Shown here piece after piece: positions 49,993 through 58,130 of a stretch of DNA of 64,000 nucleotides; the first letter of the stretch is position 1; every line of letters begins with the position of its first letter. The translations under genes were made by a program, and so were the position numbers. This stretch comes from Coprobacillus sp. GTDB lineage: Bacteria; Bacillota_I; Bacilli_A; RFN20; CAG-826. Location of the stretch: the NCBI GenBank assembly GCA_021203805.1, contig JAJQAM010000009.1, forward strand, positions 42,174 through 106,173, in the 5' to 3' direction. The notes beneath the pieces are model-generated. The model had not been told where the DNA came from and ran no database searches. It was given only the letters and a program-made list of their open reading frames with translations.

Positions 49993-50069
49993 AAACGTGG
50001 AACGAAGTGCTCCAAAACATTGCAGAAACGTGAAATGAAGCGCCCCAAAACCTTGCAGAAACGTGATTT
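49993..50069. repeat. 33-bp tandem repeat, 2.3 copies, upstream of the str operon
   Basis: Unit 1 is 49993-50025, unit 2 is 50026-50058, and a partial third starts at 50059 (AAACGTGATTT). Units begin AAACGTG and end TTGCAG; they differ at about 6 of 33 positions. A palindrome TTTGAA-G-TTCAAA lies just before (49972-49984). The 308-base gap 49943-50250 holds these, then the rpsL promoter and leader. Function unknown. Confidence 0.75.
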
Positions 50070-50123
50070 AACCCCTCATAAAGTAGGCATAAACATTATA
50101 TTGAAAAATATATATTTTTCCTA

Positions 50124-50152
50124 TTGCACTAGAAAAATAAATAATATAAAAT
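50124..50152 (+). promoter_or_regulatory. Promoter of rpsL-rpsG-fusA
   Basis: TTGCAC (50124-50129), 17-base spacer, TAAAAT (50147-50152). Transcription expected near 50159, giving a leader of about 90 bases. Confidence 0.65.
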
Positions 50153-50170
50153 ATGCAATCGTGTGAAGAG

Positions 50171-50223
50171 CTAGACCGAAAAGGTCTCTTTATTTAGAAG
50201 GGATATTGACTCGCCCGGTCTAG
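50171..50223 (+). promoter_or_regulatory. rpsL leader with two exclusive stems
   Basis: CTAGACCG (50171-50178) pairs perfectly with the distant CGGTCTAG (50216-50223). The same strand's AGACC (50173-50177) can instead pair with the nearby GGTCT (50183-50187) around GAAAA. Looks like a switching leader that may sense a ribosomal protein; no known leader family was recognised. AAAGGAG (50239-50245) follows. Confidence 0.5.
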
Positions 50224-50250
50224 TGGACATAAATCTGAAAGGAGAAAGTC

Positions 50251-50670
50251 ATGCCAACAATTAATCAATTAGTTCGTGATGGTCGTAAGACGGCGACGGA
50301 GAAGTCAAAAGCTCCGGCTTTAGGCAAACGCTGGAACTCCCTTAAGAAAAAGGAAACTAACCAAGCCTGTTCTCAAAAGAGAGGTGTCTGTACTCGTGTG
50401 GGCACTATGACTCCAAAGAAACCAAACTCTGCGCTTAGAAAATACGCCCGTGTCAGATTATCAAATGGCTATGAAATTACCGCTTATATCGGGGGAGAAG
50501 GTCATAACCTTCAGGAACACTCCACCGTCCTTGTAAGAGGAGGAAGAGTGAAGGATCTTCCAGGCGTGAGATACCACATTATTCGTGGAACTCTTGACTG
50601 CGCTGGTATTGAAGCGAGAAGACAGGGAAGAAGCCTATACGGCACCAAAAAACCAAAAGATAACGACTAA
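50251..50670 (+). CDS. rpsL: Ribosomal protein uS12
   Basis: 139 residues. [12 protein letters not shown] at the start, [21 protein letters not shown] and [25 protein letters not shown]. The lysines that matter for streptomycin (in PKKPNS and RVKDLPG) are the sensitive type. Located at the decoding centre. First gene of the str operon. Confidence 0.97.
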   Translation: MPTINQLVRDGRKTATEKSKAPALGKRWNSLKKKETNQACSQKRGVCTRVGTMTPKKPNSALRKYARVRLSNGYEITAYIGGEGHNLQEHSTVLVRGGRVKDLPGVRYHIIRGTLDCAGIEARRQGRSLYGTKKPKDND

Positions 50671-50714
50671 TTTATATATAGATATATAACTAATAAATAA
50701 AGGAGGATTAAGAT

Positions 50715-51185
50715 ATGCCAAGAAAAGGTAGTGTAGAAAAACGTGATGTCCTTCCTGATCCAATTTATAATTCAAAACTCGTGACGAGATTAATTAATAA
50801 ATTAATGATTGATGGAAAGAAAGGAACCGCGCAGAAGATTCTATATAATGCTTTTGATCGTATCGAAGAGAAGACGGGAAAACCCGCAATGGACGTCTTC
50901 GCCACCGCGATTAATAACATCATGCCAGATGTCGAGCTTAAAACCAGAAGAATCGGTGCCACTAACTATCAGGTTCCTGTGGAAGTAAGTCCCGAAAGAA
51001 AAGTGACCCTTGGTTTAAGATGGCTAGTCACGTATGCTCGTTTACGTAACGAAAAGAGCATGGAAGAGAAACTAGCCGCTGAGATTATCGATGCCGCAAA
51101 CGGCACCGGAGCCTCGGTGAAAAAGAGAGAAGATACCCACAAGATGGCGGAAGCCAATAAAGCTTACGCTCATTATCGCTGGTAA
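50715..51185 (+). CDS. rpsG: Ribosomal protein uS7
   Basis: 156 residues, standard size. [42 protein letters not shown] at the start and [20 protein letters not shown] at the end match the family closely. Organises the head of the 30S subunit and is the known str-operon autoregulator in E. coli. AAAGGAGG lies before ATG 50715. Confidence 0.97.
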   Translation: MPRKGSVEKRDVLPDPIYNSKLVTRLINKLMIDGKKGTAQKILYNAFDRIEEKTGKPAMDVFATAINNIMPDVELKTRRIGATNYQVPVEVSPERKVTLGLRWLVTYARLRNEKSMEEKLAAEIIDAANGTGASVKKREDTHKMAEANKAYAHYRW

Positions 51186-51194
51186 GGAGGATTT

Positions 51195-53279
51195 ATGGCA
51201 CGTGAATACGATTTAGCCCATACCCGTAATATTGGGATTATGGCTCATATTGATGCCGGTAAAACCACCATTACTGAAAGAATCCTCTACTATACCGGTA
51301 AGATTCATAAAATCGGTGAAGTCCACGAAGGACAAGCCACTATGGACTGGATGGTCCAGGAGCAAGAAAGAGGTATTACCATTACCAGCGCCGCCACAAC
51401 CGCGTTTTGGAAAGGAAACCGAATCAATATTATCGACACTCCAGGGCACGTCGACTTTACCGTTGAAGTGGAAAGATCCCTCCGTGTCCTTGACGGCGCT
51501 ATTGCCGTCCTAGACGGTAAAAACGGAGTGGAGCCCCAAACCGAGACCGTTTGGAGACAGGCCTCTAAATACGGAGTCCCTCGTCTTGTCTTCGTCAATA
51601 AGCTCGATGCTATTGGCGCCGACTATGAAATGAGCATCCGCTCCGTAAGAGAAAAACTTGGAGCGAAAGCGGAAGCGGTTCAATATCCAATTGGTATTGA
51701 ATCCACACTTAAAGGCTGCATTGACCTCGTTGAGCAAAAAGCCTGGGTTTATACCTCAGACTTCCATGATGAGCCTCATGAAGAGCCTATCCCTGAAGAA
51801 TATCTTCCTAAAGTCAAAGAGCTAAGAGCAAGGCTCTTTGAAACCCTTGCCTACTTTGACGATGATATTCTTATGATGGTCCTAGAAGGCGAAGAGCCTG
51901 ACGCTGAGACCACCAAAAAAGTTATTCGTAAAGCGGTCCTAAGCGGCGAGTTCCATCCTGTCTTCTGCGGCTCTGCTTATAAGAATAAGAATATTCAGCT
52001 ACTCCTTGACGGGGTGGTTGATTACCTCCCATCTCCACTAGATATTCCTCCTGCTAAAGGAACGGATGATAGAGGTAACCCAGTTACCTGCGAAGTTGAT
52101 GACAATGCTCCCCTTGGAGTCCTTGCCTTCAAGATTGCCACTGACCCCTTCATTGGTAGACTTACCTATGTCCGTGTCTATAGCGGTACTCTTCGCGCGG
52201 GAACTTATGTCCTTAACTCCACAAGAGGAGAAAAGGAAAGAATTGCAAGAGTAGTGCTCATGCACTCAAACCACCGTCAGGATGTTGATGCCCTTCATGC
52301 TGGTGATATCGGCGCGGTTGTGGGACTCAAAAATACCACAACGGGTGATACACTTTGTGAAGAAGATCATCCCATCATCCTCGAAAAGATGGTCTTCCCT
52401 GACCCAGTTATTGAGCAGGCCGTTGAGCCAAAGACAAAACTTGATCAAGAGAAGATGACCGCCGCTCTTAATAAACTCGCGGAAGAAGATCCAACCTTCA
52501 GAGTGAGAACTAACTCTGAAACCGGTCAGACGATTATCGCGGGTGTGGGTGAGCTTCATCTCGATATCATTGTTGATAGGCTTAGAAGAGAGTTTGGCGT
52601 TCAGGTCAATGTCGGCGCTCCTCAAGTTGAATATCGAGAGACGATTAAGACCATGGCGGAGTGCGAAGGTAAATACATCCGTCAAACTGGAGGACATGGT
52701 CAATACGGCCACGTTAAGATTAGGTTTGAGCCTAATCCTGGTAAAGGCTTTGAGTTTGTGGATAACATCATCGGAGGCGTCGTGCCTAAGGAATACATTA
52801 AGCCGACCAAAGACGGCCTAGAAGACGCTCTCACAAGAGGGCTTATCGCGGGCTTTCAGGTGATGGATATTAAAGCCACGTTATTCGATGGCTCTTACCA
52901 CGAAGTTGACTCCTCGGAAATGGCCTATAAGATTGCTGCTTCCCTTGCGCTAAGAGAAGCCGCGAAGAAATGTGACCCCATTATCCTTGAGCCTATTATG
53001 GCGATTGAAGTCACCGTTCCTGAGCAGTACTACGGCGATGTCATCGGTGATATCTCAAGAAGAAGAGGTAATGTCACCGGTGAACAGCAAAGAGCCAACG
53101 CTAAAATCATTGAAGCGGAAGTCCCACTTGCAGAGATGTTTGGCTATGTGACTGACCTAAGAAGCATGACTCAAGGCAGAGGAAATTACACCATGCAGTT
53201 TGATCACTATGGAGAAACCCCAAGGTTTATTCAGGAAGAGATCGTTAAAAAAGCGGGACAAGCGCAAAAAGATAATTAA
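51195..53279 (+). CDS. fusA: Elongation factor G
   Basis: 694 residues. G1 [15 protein letters not shown], switch [16 protein letters not shown]3 [10 protein letters not shown]4 VNKLDA; domains II-V follow with [18 protein letters not shown] and the C-terminal [15 protein letters not shown]. Drives translocation with GTP. Canonical length and no second copy in the window. Nine bases after rpsG with AAGGAGG. Confidence 0.98.
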   Translation: MAREYDLAHTRNIGIMAHIDAGKTTITERILYYTGKIHKIGEVHEGQATMDWMVQEQERGITITSAATTAFWKGNRINIIDTPGHVDFTVEVERSLRVLDGAIAVLDGKNGVEPQTETVWRQASKYGVPRLVFVNKLDAIGADYEMSIRSVREKLGAKAEAVQYPIGIESTLKGCIDLVEQKAWVYTSDFHDEPHEEPIPEEYLPKVKELRARLFETLAYFDDDILMMVLEGEEPDAETTKKVIRKAVLSGEFHPVFCGSAYKNKNIQLLLDGVVDYLPSPLDIPPAKGTDDRGNPVTCEVDDNAPLGVLAFKIATDPFIGRLTYVRVYSGTLRAGTYVLNSTRGEKERIARVVLMHSNHRQDVDALHAGDIGAVVGLKNTTTGDTLCEEDHPIILEKMVFPDPVIEQAVEPKTKLDQEKMTAALNKLAEEDPTFRVRTNSETGQTIIAGVGELHLDIIVDRLRREFGVQVNVGAPQVEYRETIKTMAECEGKYIRQTGGHGQYGHVKIRFEPNPGKGFEFVDNIIGGVVPKEYIKPTKDGLEDALTRGLIAGFQVMDIKATLFDGSYHEVDSSEMAYKIAASLALREAAKKCDPIILEPIMAIEVTVPEQYYGDVIGDISRRRGNVTGEQQRANAKIIEAEVPLAEMFGYVTDLRSMTQGRGNYTMQFDHYGETPRFIQEEIVKKAGQAQKDN

Positions 53280-53296
53280 TTATTCCATAGGGAATA

Positions 53297-53325
53297 TTGA
53301 TTATAAATATGAAATGCTTTAAAAT
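53297..53325 (+). promoter_or_regulatory. tuf promoter
   Basis: TTGATT (53297-53302), 17-base spacer, TAAAAT (53320-53325). A TATTCC/GGAATA hairpin at 53281-53296 sits just before the -35 and could end read-through from fusA. Confidence 0.65.
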
Positions 53326-53367
53326 GAAGAATACGCAAAGTTACAAATTTGAAAGGAGATATTAATC

Positions 53368-54552
53368 ATGGCAAAAGCAAAATTTGACAGATCTAAAGAG
53401 CACGTTAATATCGGTACTATTGGCCACGTTGACCATGGTAAAACCACATTAACTGCGGCGATTACTTCTGTTTTATCCAAGACAGGCGGCGCTGTTAAGA
53501 CTTCCTACGAGCAAATTGACTCCGCTCCAGAAGAGAAGGCTCGTGGTATTACGATTAATACCGCTCACATCGAGTACTCCACCGCGAAACGTCACTATGC
53601 CCACGTTGACTGCCCAGGGCACGCTGACTATGTCAAAAATATGATTACTGGTGCGGCTCAGATGGATGGTGCCATCCTCGTTGTCGCCGCTACCGACGGC
53701 GTTATGCCTCAGACTAGAGAGCACATTCTTCTCGCTCGTCAGGTTGGAGTGCCTTATATCATTGTCTATATCAATAAGACTGATATGGTGGATGATGATG
53801 AGCTTCTCGACTTAGTTGAGATGGATGTCCGTGACCTACTTAACCAGTACGGTTTCCCTGGAGACGAAGTTCCAGTCATTCGTGGATCTGCGAAGAAAGC
53901 CCTTGAAGGTGATCCCGCGGAAGAAAAGAAGATTCTCGATCTTCTCGATGCCTGTGATACCTATATTCCTACTCCAGTCCGTGAAATCGATAAGCCATTC
54001 CTTCTTGCTATTGAAGACACCATGACCATTCAAGGCCGTGGTACTGTTGTTACCGGCCGTGTGGAAAGAGGAACCGCTCACCTCGGTGAAGAAGTCGAAA
54101 TCGTTGGTATTAAACCCACCATCAAATCCGTTATTACTGGTCTTGAGTCCTTTAGAAAGACTCTTGATGAAGCTCGTGCTGGTGATAACATTGGTGTCTT
54201 ACTCCGTGGCGTTAACCGTGATCAGGTCCAAAGAGGACAAGTCCTTGCTAAACCTGGCACCGTGACTCCTCACACCAAATTCAAAGGTCAGGTCTATGTC
54301 CTTACCAAAGAAGAGGGTGGACGTCACACCGCATTCCTCTCTAACTATCGTCCTCAGTTCTACTTCCGTACTACTGATGTCACTGGAGTGATTACTCTTC
54401 CAGCGGGCGTAGAGATGGTGATGCCTGGTGATAACGTTGAGCTTACCGTTGAGCTCATTCACCCAATTGCCCTTGAAAAAGGCACGAAGTTCTCTATCCG
54501 TGAAGGTGGTCACACCGTAGGAGCGGGAACTGTTAACGAAATCTTAAAGTAA
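53368..54552 (+). CDS. tuf: Elongation factor Tu
   Basis: 394 residues. G1 [58 protein letters not shown], and domain II/III landmarks such as [13 protein letters not shown] and the ending [15 protein letters not shown]. Delivers aminoacyl-tRNA. Full length. AAAGGAG precedes the start by 8 bases; it has its own promoter and terminator. Confidence 0.98.
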   Translation: MAKAKFDRSKEHVNIGTIGHVDHGKTTLTAAITSVLSKTGGAVKTSYEQIDSAPEEKARGITINTAHIEYSTAKRHYAHVDCPGHADYVKNMITGAAQMDGAILVVAATDGVMPQTREHILLARQVGVPYIIVYINKTDMVDDDELLDLVEMDVRDLLNQYGFPGDEVPVIRGSAKKALEGDPAEEKKILDLLDACDTYIPTPVREIDKPFLLAIEDTMTIQGRGTVVTGRVERGTAHLGEEVEIVGIKPTIKSVITGLESFRKTLDEARAGDNIGVLLRGVNRDQVQRGQVLAKPGTVTPHTKFKGQVYVLTKEEGGRHTAFLSNYRPQFYFRTTDVTGVITLPAGVEMVMPGDNVELTVELIHPIALEKGTKFSIREGGHTVGAGTVNEILK

Positions 54553-54575
54553 GATTTAGTTAATTAATTAGAATT

Positions 54576-54602
54576 AAACCCTAGCGACGAACTAGGGTTT
54601 TT
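54576..54602 (+). terminator. tuf terminator
   Basis: AAACCCTAG (54576-54584) and CTAGGGTTT (54592-54600) form a 9-base stem around CGACGAA, followed by TTT. Confidence 0.93.
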
Positions 54603-54605
54603 GTA

Positions 54606-54735
54606 TATTTAGATAAAAATATCGAGAATATTTAAATTTTTAGATATTTTTGCTTAAAAATACCTAAATAAAATTATAATTATATCGAAATAATGTAGTT
54701 ATTTAGATAAATATATGCTAAAATACCTAGATAGT
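54606..54735. repeat. Five TTTAGATA/CCTARATA boxes in the Fic promoter region
   Basis: Box 1 TATTTAGATAAAAATA (54606-54621); box 2 TTTTTAGATATTTTT (54636-54650); box 3 AAATACCTAAATAAA (54658-54672); box 4 the perfect palindrome TATTTAGATAAATA (54700-54713); box 5 AAATACCTAGATAG (54721-54734). Boxes 4 and 5 flank and overlap an extended -10 TGCTAAAAT (54716-54724). Likely operator sites, but the AT-rich background makes some chance matches possible. Confidence 0.5.
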
Positions 54736-54751
54736 AAAGAATTAAGATAAT

Positions 54752-55822
54752 ATGCATAAATTTGATTATTCATTTCTTAAAGATTTTCCCACAAACGCGA
54801 CACTATTAAACTATCTTAGAACTATATATGAGGTAAAAGGAAAAGAGCCCTTTTATAAAGAAAAATATAGTTCTGTCATTGATAAGCTTTCACGTATCGC
54901 CGTTTTTGAGTCTGTAAAAACATCTAACGCTATTGAAGGTATCTATAGCACCGATACAAGAATTAAAAAACTTATTGAAACTGATGCTGCTCCTAAAAGT
55001 CATGATGAAGCGAACATTAAAGGCTACCAATTAGTGCTTAATCTTATTCACTCTGATCATGAAAATTTAGATTTTTGCGAAAAAGATGTCCTTGGTTTTC
55101 ATAGTCTTTTGCTTAGTCTTACTAACGAAAATGATAGCGTGAGAGGGGTCTATAAGCCTTATAACAACTTTATTTCAGGATATGATAAGGACACTAATGA
55201 AAGAGTTATTGTATGGAATCCTGTGAGCGCTATTGACACGCCGGTGGCTATGGAACAACTTTATCTTGCTTTTATGGACGCGAGAAGTGATGGCGAAATT
55301 AATAATCTAGTATTAATCCCCTGTGTTATTCTAGATTTTCTTTGTGTTCACCCTTTCCTTGATGGGAACGGAAGAATATCCCGCTTAATCACAAATCTTC
55401 TTTTGTACCAATCTGATATCGATATTCAAAAATATGTTTCCTTTGAAGAACTTATTAATGAGAATAAGGATGATTATTATAAAGCCTTAAGAGAATCATC
55501 GGTGGGTTGGCACGAGAATAATAATGACTATATGCCTTTTATCATGTATTTCTTTGAAATACTTTGGCGATGTTATCAAAAGTTTGATGATAAATTTAAG
55601 AAAATAGAGAATTGTGAAAATAATAAATCAAGACAAATTGAAGATTTAATTATGTCCTCTTCTATTCCTTTATCAAATGCGGAAATATCCTCTTTACTTT
55701 TAGATGTCTCGAGTAATACAGTGGCTGCTGTAATAAAAAAGTTACTTAAAGAAAATAAGATTATCAAAATTGGAACCACCAAGGGAGCAACTTATATAAG
55801 AAATAAGGAGTATAAAGGTTAA
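54752..55822 (+). CDS. Fic-domain AMP-transferase with winged-helix tail
   Basis: 356 residues. N-terminal inhibitory motif SNAIEG ([S/T]xxxE[G/N], ~54-59) makes it a class II Fic protein, kept off until the Glu is moved. Fic core at ~195-215: HPFLDGNGRISR, the full HxFx(D/E)GNGRxxR motif with catalytic His. A C-terminal winged helix (~290-350: SNAEISSLLLDVSSNTVAAVIKKLLKENKI) suggests DNA binding and perhaps self-regulation through the boxes upstream. Fic enzymes AMPylate target proteins; the target is unknown and no antitoxin gene is adjacent. Confidence 0.9.
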   Translation: MHKFDYSFLKDFPTNATLLNYLRTIYEVKGKEPFYKEKYSSVIDKLSRIAVFESVKTSNAIEGIYSTDTRIKKLIETDAAPKSHDEANIKGYQLVLNLIHSDHENLDFCEKDVLGFHSLLLSLTNENDSVRGVYKPYNNFISGYDKDTNERVIVWNPVSAIDTPVAMEQLYLAFMDARSDGEINNLVLIPCVILDFLCVHPFLDGNGRISRLITNLLLYQSDIDIQKYVSFEELINENKDDYYKALRESSVGWHENNNDYMPFIMYFFEILWRCYQKFDDKFKKIENCENNKSRQIEDLIMSSSIPLSNAEISSLLLDVSSNTVAAVIKKLLKENKIIKIGTTKGATYIRNKEYKG

Positions 55823-55832
55823 TAATATAGAC

Positions 55833-56957
55833 ATGCCTAAGGATGATATAGAGCTTTACGATAAATACGGCCAAGAAACAAGGCCAAATGAGATAAATAT
55901 TAATCCCCTTAAGAAAGGAAGAAGGATTCTTGTTTTTCTCGCGGACTTTTTTATTAATCTCATTATGGCAATGCTTCTTATGAATATCGCGGTGATGCCG
56001 ATTACTAAAGCCGCAGGTCACTATAAGGACTATTCCACTGAGATGTATGATAGGCAGCTAGATATCGCGGATATCCTTAGGGGAAATGGTCTTCTCTACT
56101 ACGAAGACGTTAATGATAAAGCCTATCTAGAAAATAGTGAGTATTACACCGCGACTAAATTCATTGAGTATTATGTTACGGGAGAAGGCGAGGAATACGA
56201 TATCTTTAAGACTTACTACATAGATATAAGAGAGGACACTGCTACCTATTTAAATATCTACTCTGACTCTATCTATTTTGAAGTAGTGGATGACTCTCCT
56301 AAGCTCTATGACGAATATATAGAGCTTCTTTCCCCGCTATATACCGTGGGAGACTCTCCCTCTAACGCTGGAGAAGAGCTCTATGATGATATTATTGAGG
56401 ACTTCTTTTACCTTGCTTTTGACGATATGGTGGAAGATATCGCAATAAATGATCTAAGCTATAACGGAATGTCCTATAACAAGATTGACGAAAGGATGGA
56501 ATACCTTGTTGGGCAGATTGACACGCTAGTGGTTATAGCGACTTATGTCACGTATTTTATCACTACGCTTGTCTGTTATTTAGTCATTCCACTCTGTAAT
56601 AAACACGGAAAAACGATTGCGATGCTTATCATGCACGCTGAGAGAGTGGGCACTAATAATCTCTATTTAGTCCGTAAGGGAGAGGTCGCTATTAACTCTA
56701 TTTATTCTCTTATTTCTAACCTTGCCTTTATCATGTTTATCGGTTGGCCCACGGTTAACTTTAACTATTTATTTGGACTAGGAGGGGGTCAGTTTGTTAT
56801 ATTAACCGCGATTTCACTAATCATCCTACTTATTTCCCTTATTGTTTTACTATTTTCTAAATTCAATCAATCATTATTTGATAAACTCTCAAGAAGTGTT
56901 TTAATATCTACGGACTCTCTTGATGAGATATATAGAGCTGAAGGATATAAACTATGA
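55833..56957 (+). CDS. RDD-family membrane protein with large outside loop (1)
   Basis: 374 residues. An N-terminal helix with the RDD pattern (GRRILVFLADFFINLIMAMLL, ~30-52), then ~180 mostly acidic, Tyr-rich residues that must lie outside, then helices at about 232-255, 285-305, 312-345 with the family's KHGKTIAMLIMHAERV loop. Usual RDD proteins have only a short first loop. RDD proteins include ion antiporters and unknowns; no function can be assigned. 10 bases after fic; overlaps the next gene. Confidence 0.75.
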   Translation: MPKDDIELYDKYGQETRPNEININPLKKGRRILVFLADFFINLIMAMLLMNIAVMPITKAAGHYKDYSTEMYDRQLDIADILRGNGLLYYEDVNDKAYLENSEYYTATKFIEYYVTGEGEEYDIFKTYYIDIREDTATYLNIYSDSIYFEVVDDSPKLYDEYIELLSPLYTVGDSPSNAGEELYDDIIEDFFYLAFDDMVEDIAINDLSYNGMSYNKIDERMEYLVGQIDTLVVIATYVTYFITTLVCYLVIPLCNKHGKTIAMLIMHAERVGTNNLYLVRKGEVAINSIYSLISNLAFIMFIGWPTVNFNYLFGLGGGQFVILTAISLIILLISLIVLLFSKFNQSLFDKLSRSVLISTDSLDEIYRAEGYKL

Positions 56958-58015
56958 GTGAAGATGACGTCTATAAATTTGATAACTTCGGCTTTGAAAG
57001 CGAGAAGAAAAAAGAAGAGAAGATTAAGATAGAATACGCTAATCCAAAGTTTTGGAGACGCGTTATGGCCGGTCTTATCGATCTATTAATCTTAGTAGTG
57101 GTCTTTATTATTATCTTTGTATCCGCTAGAGCGATAGTGGTCTCCACTGATACCTATAAAGAAAATAATGAAGAGCTAACCGCCGCGAGAGTGGAGTCAG
57201 GTCTATATCGAGACGACCCTGACTGGGGCATGATTGATATCATTAGCTATCTTAATAGAATGGATCTTTCTGGATGGAATAGAATGAGTCAGGCGCAAAG
57301 CGCGGTTAATACTTTCCTCTCCTTTTGCGACGAGAGATGCGACGAAGAAACCGCTAGGACGCTAAGGGATGACTACGACGCCGCTAGACTCAGTGATAAC
57401 TTTACTGATAACTACGGCAATCACTATTTCATCGTAGATGAAAATGGGAATATAGCAATAAATGATGTGGCCTACGCTAATGTCACCGCTCAGGGATATT
57501 TTGATAACTTCTATACCTATTATATTGATGAAGTTCTTCAGGGCTATCTAGTTATCGCGGTGCCTAACTACTATGACCTCACTAAGTATATGTCTAATGT
57601 CTTAATATACGCGGAGATACTGCCTGCTTTCCTCATCTCAGGTGTCTTAGTGTATTATGTTCCTACGCTTATATTTAAAAAAGGAAGAAAGACAATTGGG
57701 AAACTCGCTTATCATATTGGGACAGTGGATAAGCGCCTTCTTAATCCAACCTGGAAAAGAAACCTCGCTCGTTTCCTTATTTTCTACTTTTTTATCTATA
57801 TTCTCTCTGTCTTTACTTTTGCGATTCCCGTTATCATCTCTTTCTCTATGATGGCGTTTTCCCGAAACAAACAGGGGTTTCCAGATTTCTGTCTCAATCT
57901 CGCGGATGTCTCCACTAGAGAAAACGATATTTTTAATGACTATAGCGAAGTTAAAGTAGGAAAAATGGACACAAGTAAAGAGCCTGTAAATTTTTCTCGT
58001 AGAGACTTGAATTAA
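56954..58015 (+). CDS. RDD-family membrane protein with large outside loop (2)
   Basis: 353 residues, a paralogue of the preceding gene in layout. RDD helix RRVMAGLIDLLILVVVFII (~34-56), ~165 residues outside (57-~220), then two or three helices with KGRKTIGKLAYHIGTVDKR between them (the family's GKTIGK motif). The two start codons overlap (ATGA), so they are made together and may form a heterodimer (inference). Confidence 0.75.
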   Translation: MSEDDVYKFDNFGFESEKKKEEKIKIEYANPKFWRRVMAGLIDLLILVVVFIIIFVSARAIVVSTDTYKENNEELTAARVESGLYRDDPDWGMIDIISYLNRMDLSGWNRMSQAQSAVNTFLSFCDERCDEETARTLRDDYDAARLSDNFTDNYGNHYFIVDENGNIAINDVAYANVTAQGYFDNFYTYYIDEVLQGYLVIAVPNYYDLTKYMSNVLIYAEILPAFLISGVLVYYVPTLIFKKGRKTIGKLAYHIGTVDKRLLNPTWKRNLARFLIFYFFIYILSVFTFAIPVIISFSMMAFSRNKQGFPDFCLNLADVSTRENDIFNDYSEVKVGKMDTSKEPVNFSRRDLN

Positions 58016-58039
58016 AATAATAATTATTTTAGAATAATA

Positions 58040-58117
58040 CCTGGTGAGTGGAGATGTTAAAAAATAACTATCTAAAAACCCAGGAAAATATGACTATTCT
58101 TCTTTTAGTAAAGGAGG
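58040..58117 (+). promoter_or_regulatory. Structured leader before the lipoprotein/sugar ABC operon
   Basis: CCTGG (58040-58044) pairs with CCAGG (58080-58084) and AGATGTTA (58052-58059) pairs with TAACTATCT (one bulge, 58065-58073). No known riboswitch recognised. GGAGG (58113-58117) is 13 bases before the ATG at 58131, a long spacing. A 23-codon frame (58054-58125) runs through it without its own ribosome site. Confidence 0.4.
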
Positions 58118-58130
58118 GTAGATAACTTAT

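Noticed and set aside
49993..50069. CRISPR-like array
   Set aside because: The copies are adjacent tandem units without unique spacers, only 2.3 copies, and no cas genes are near.
50251..50670. Streptomycin-resistance form of S12
   Set aside because: The Lys residues in PKKPNS and RVKDLPG are the sensitive type.
58054..58125. 23-codon gene before the lipoprotein
   Set aside because: No ribosome site (GTGGAG directly abuts the ATG) and no recognisable product; listed only as part of the leader.
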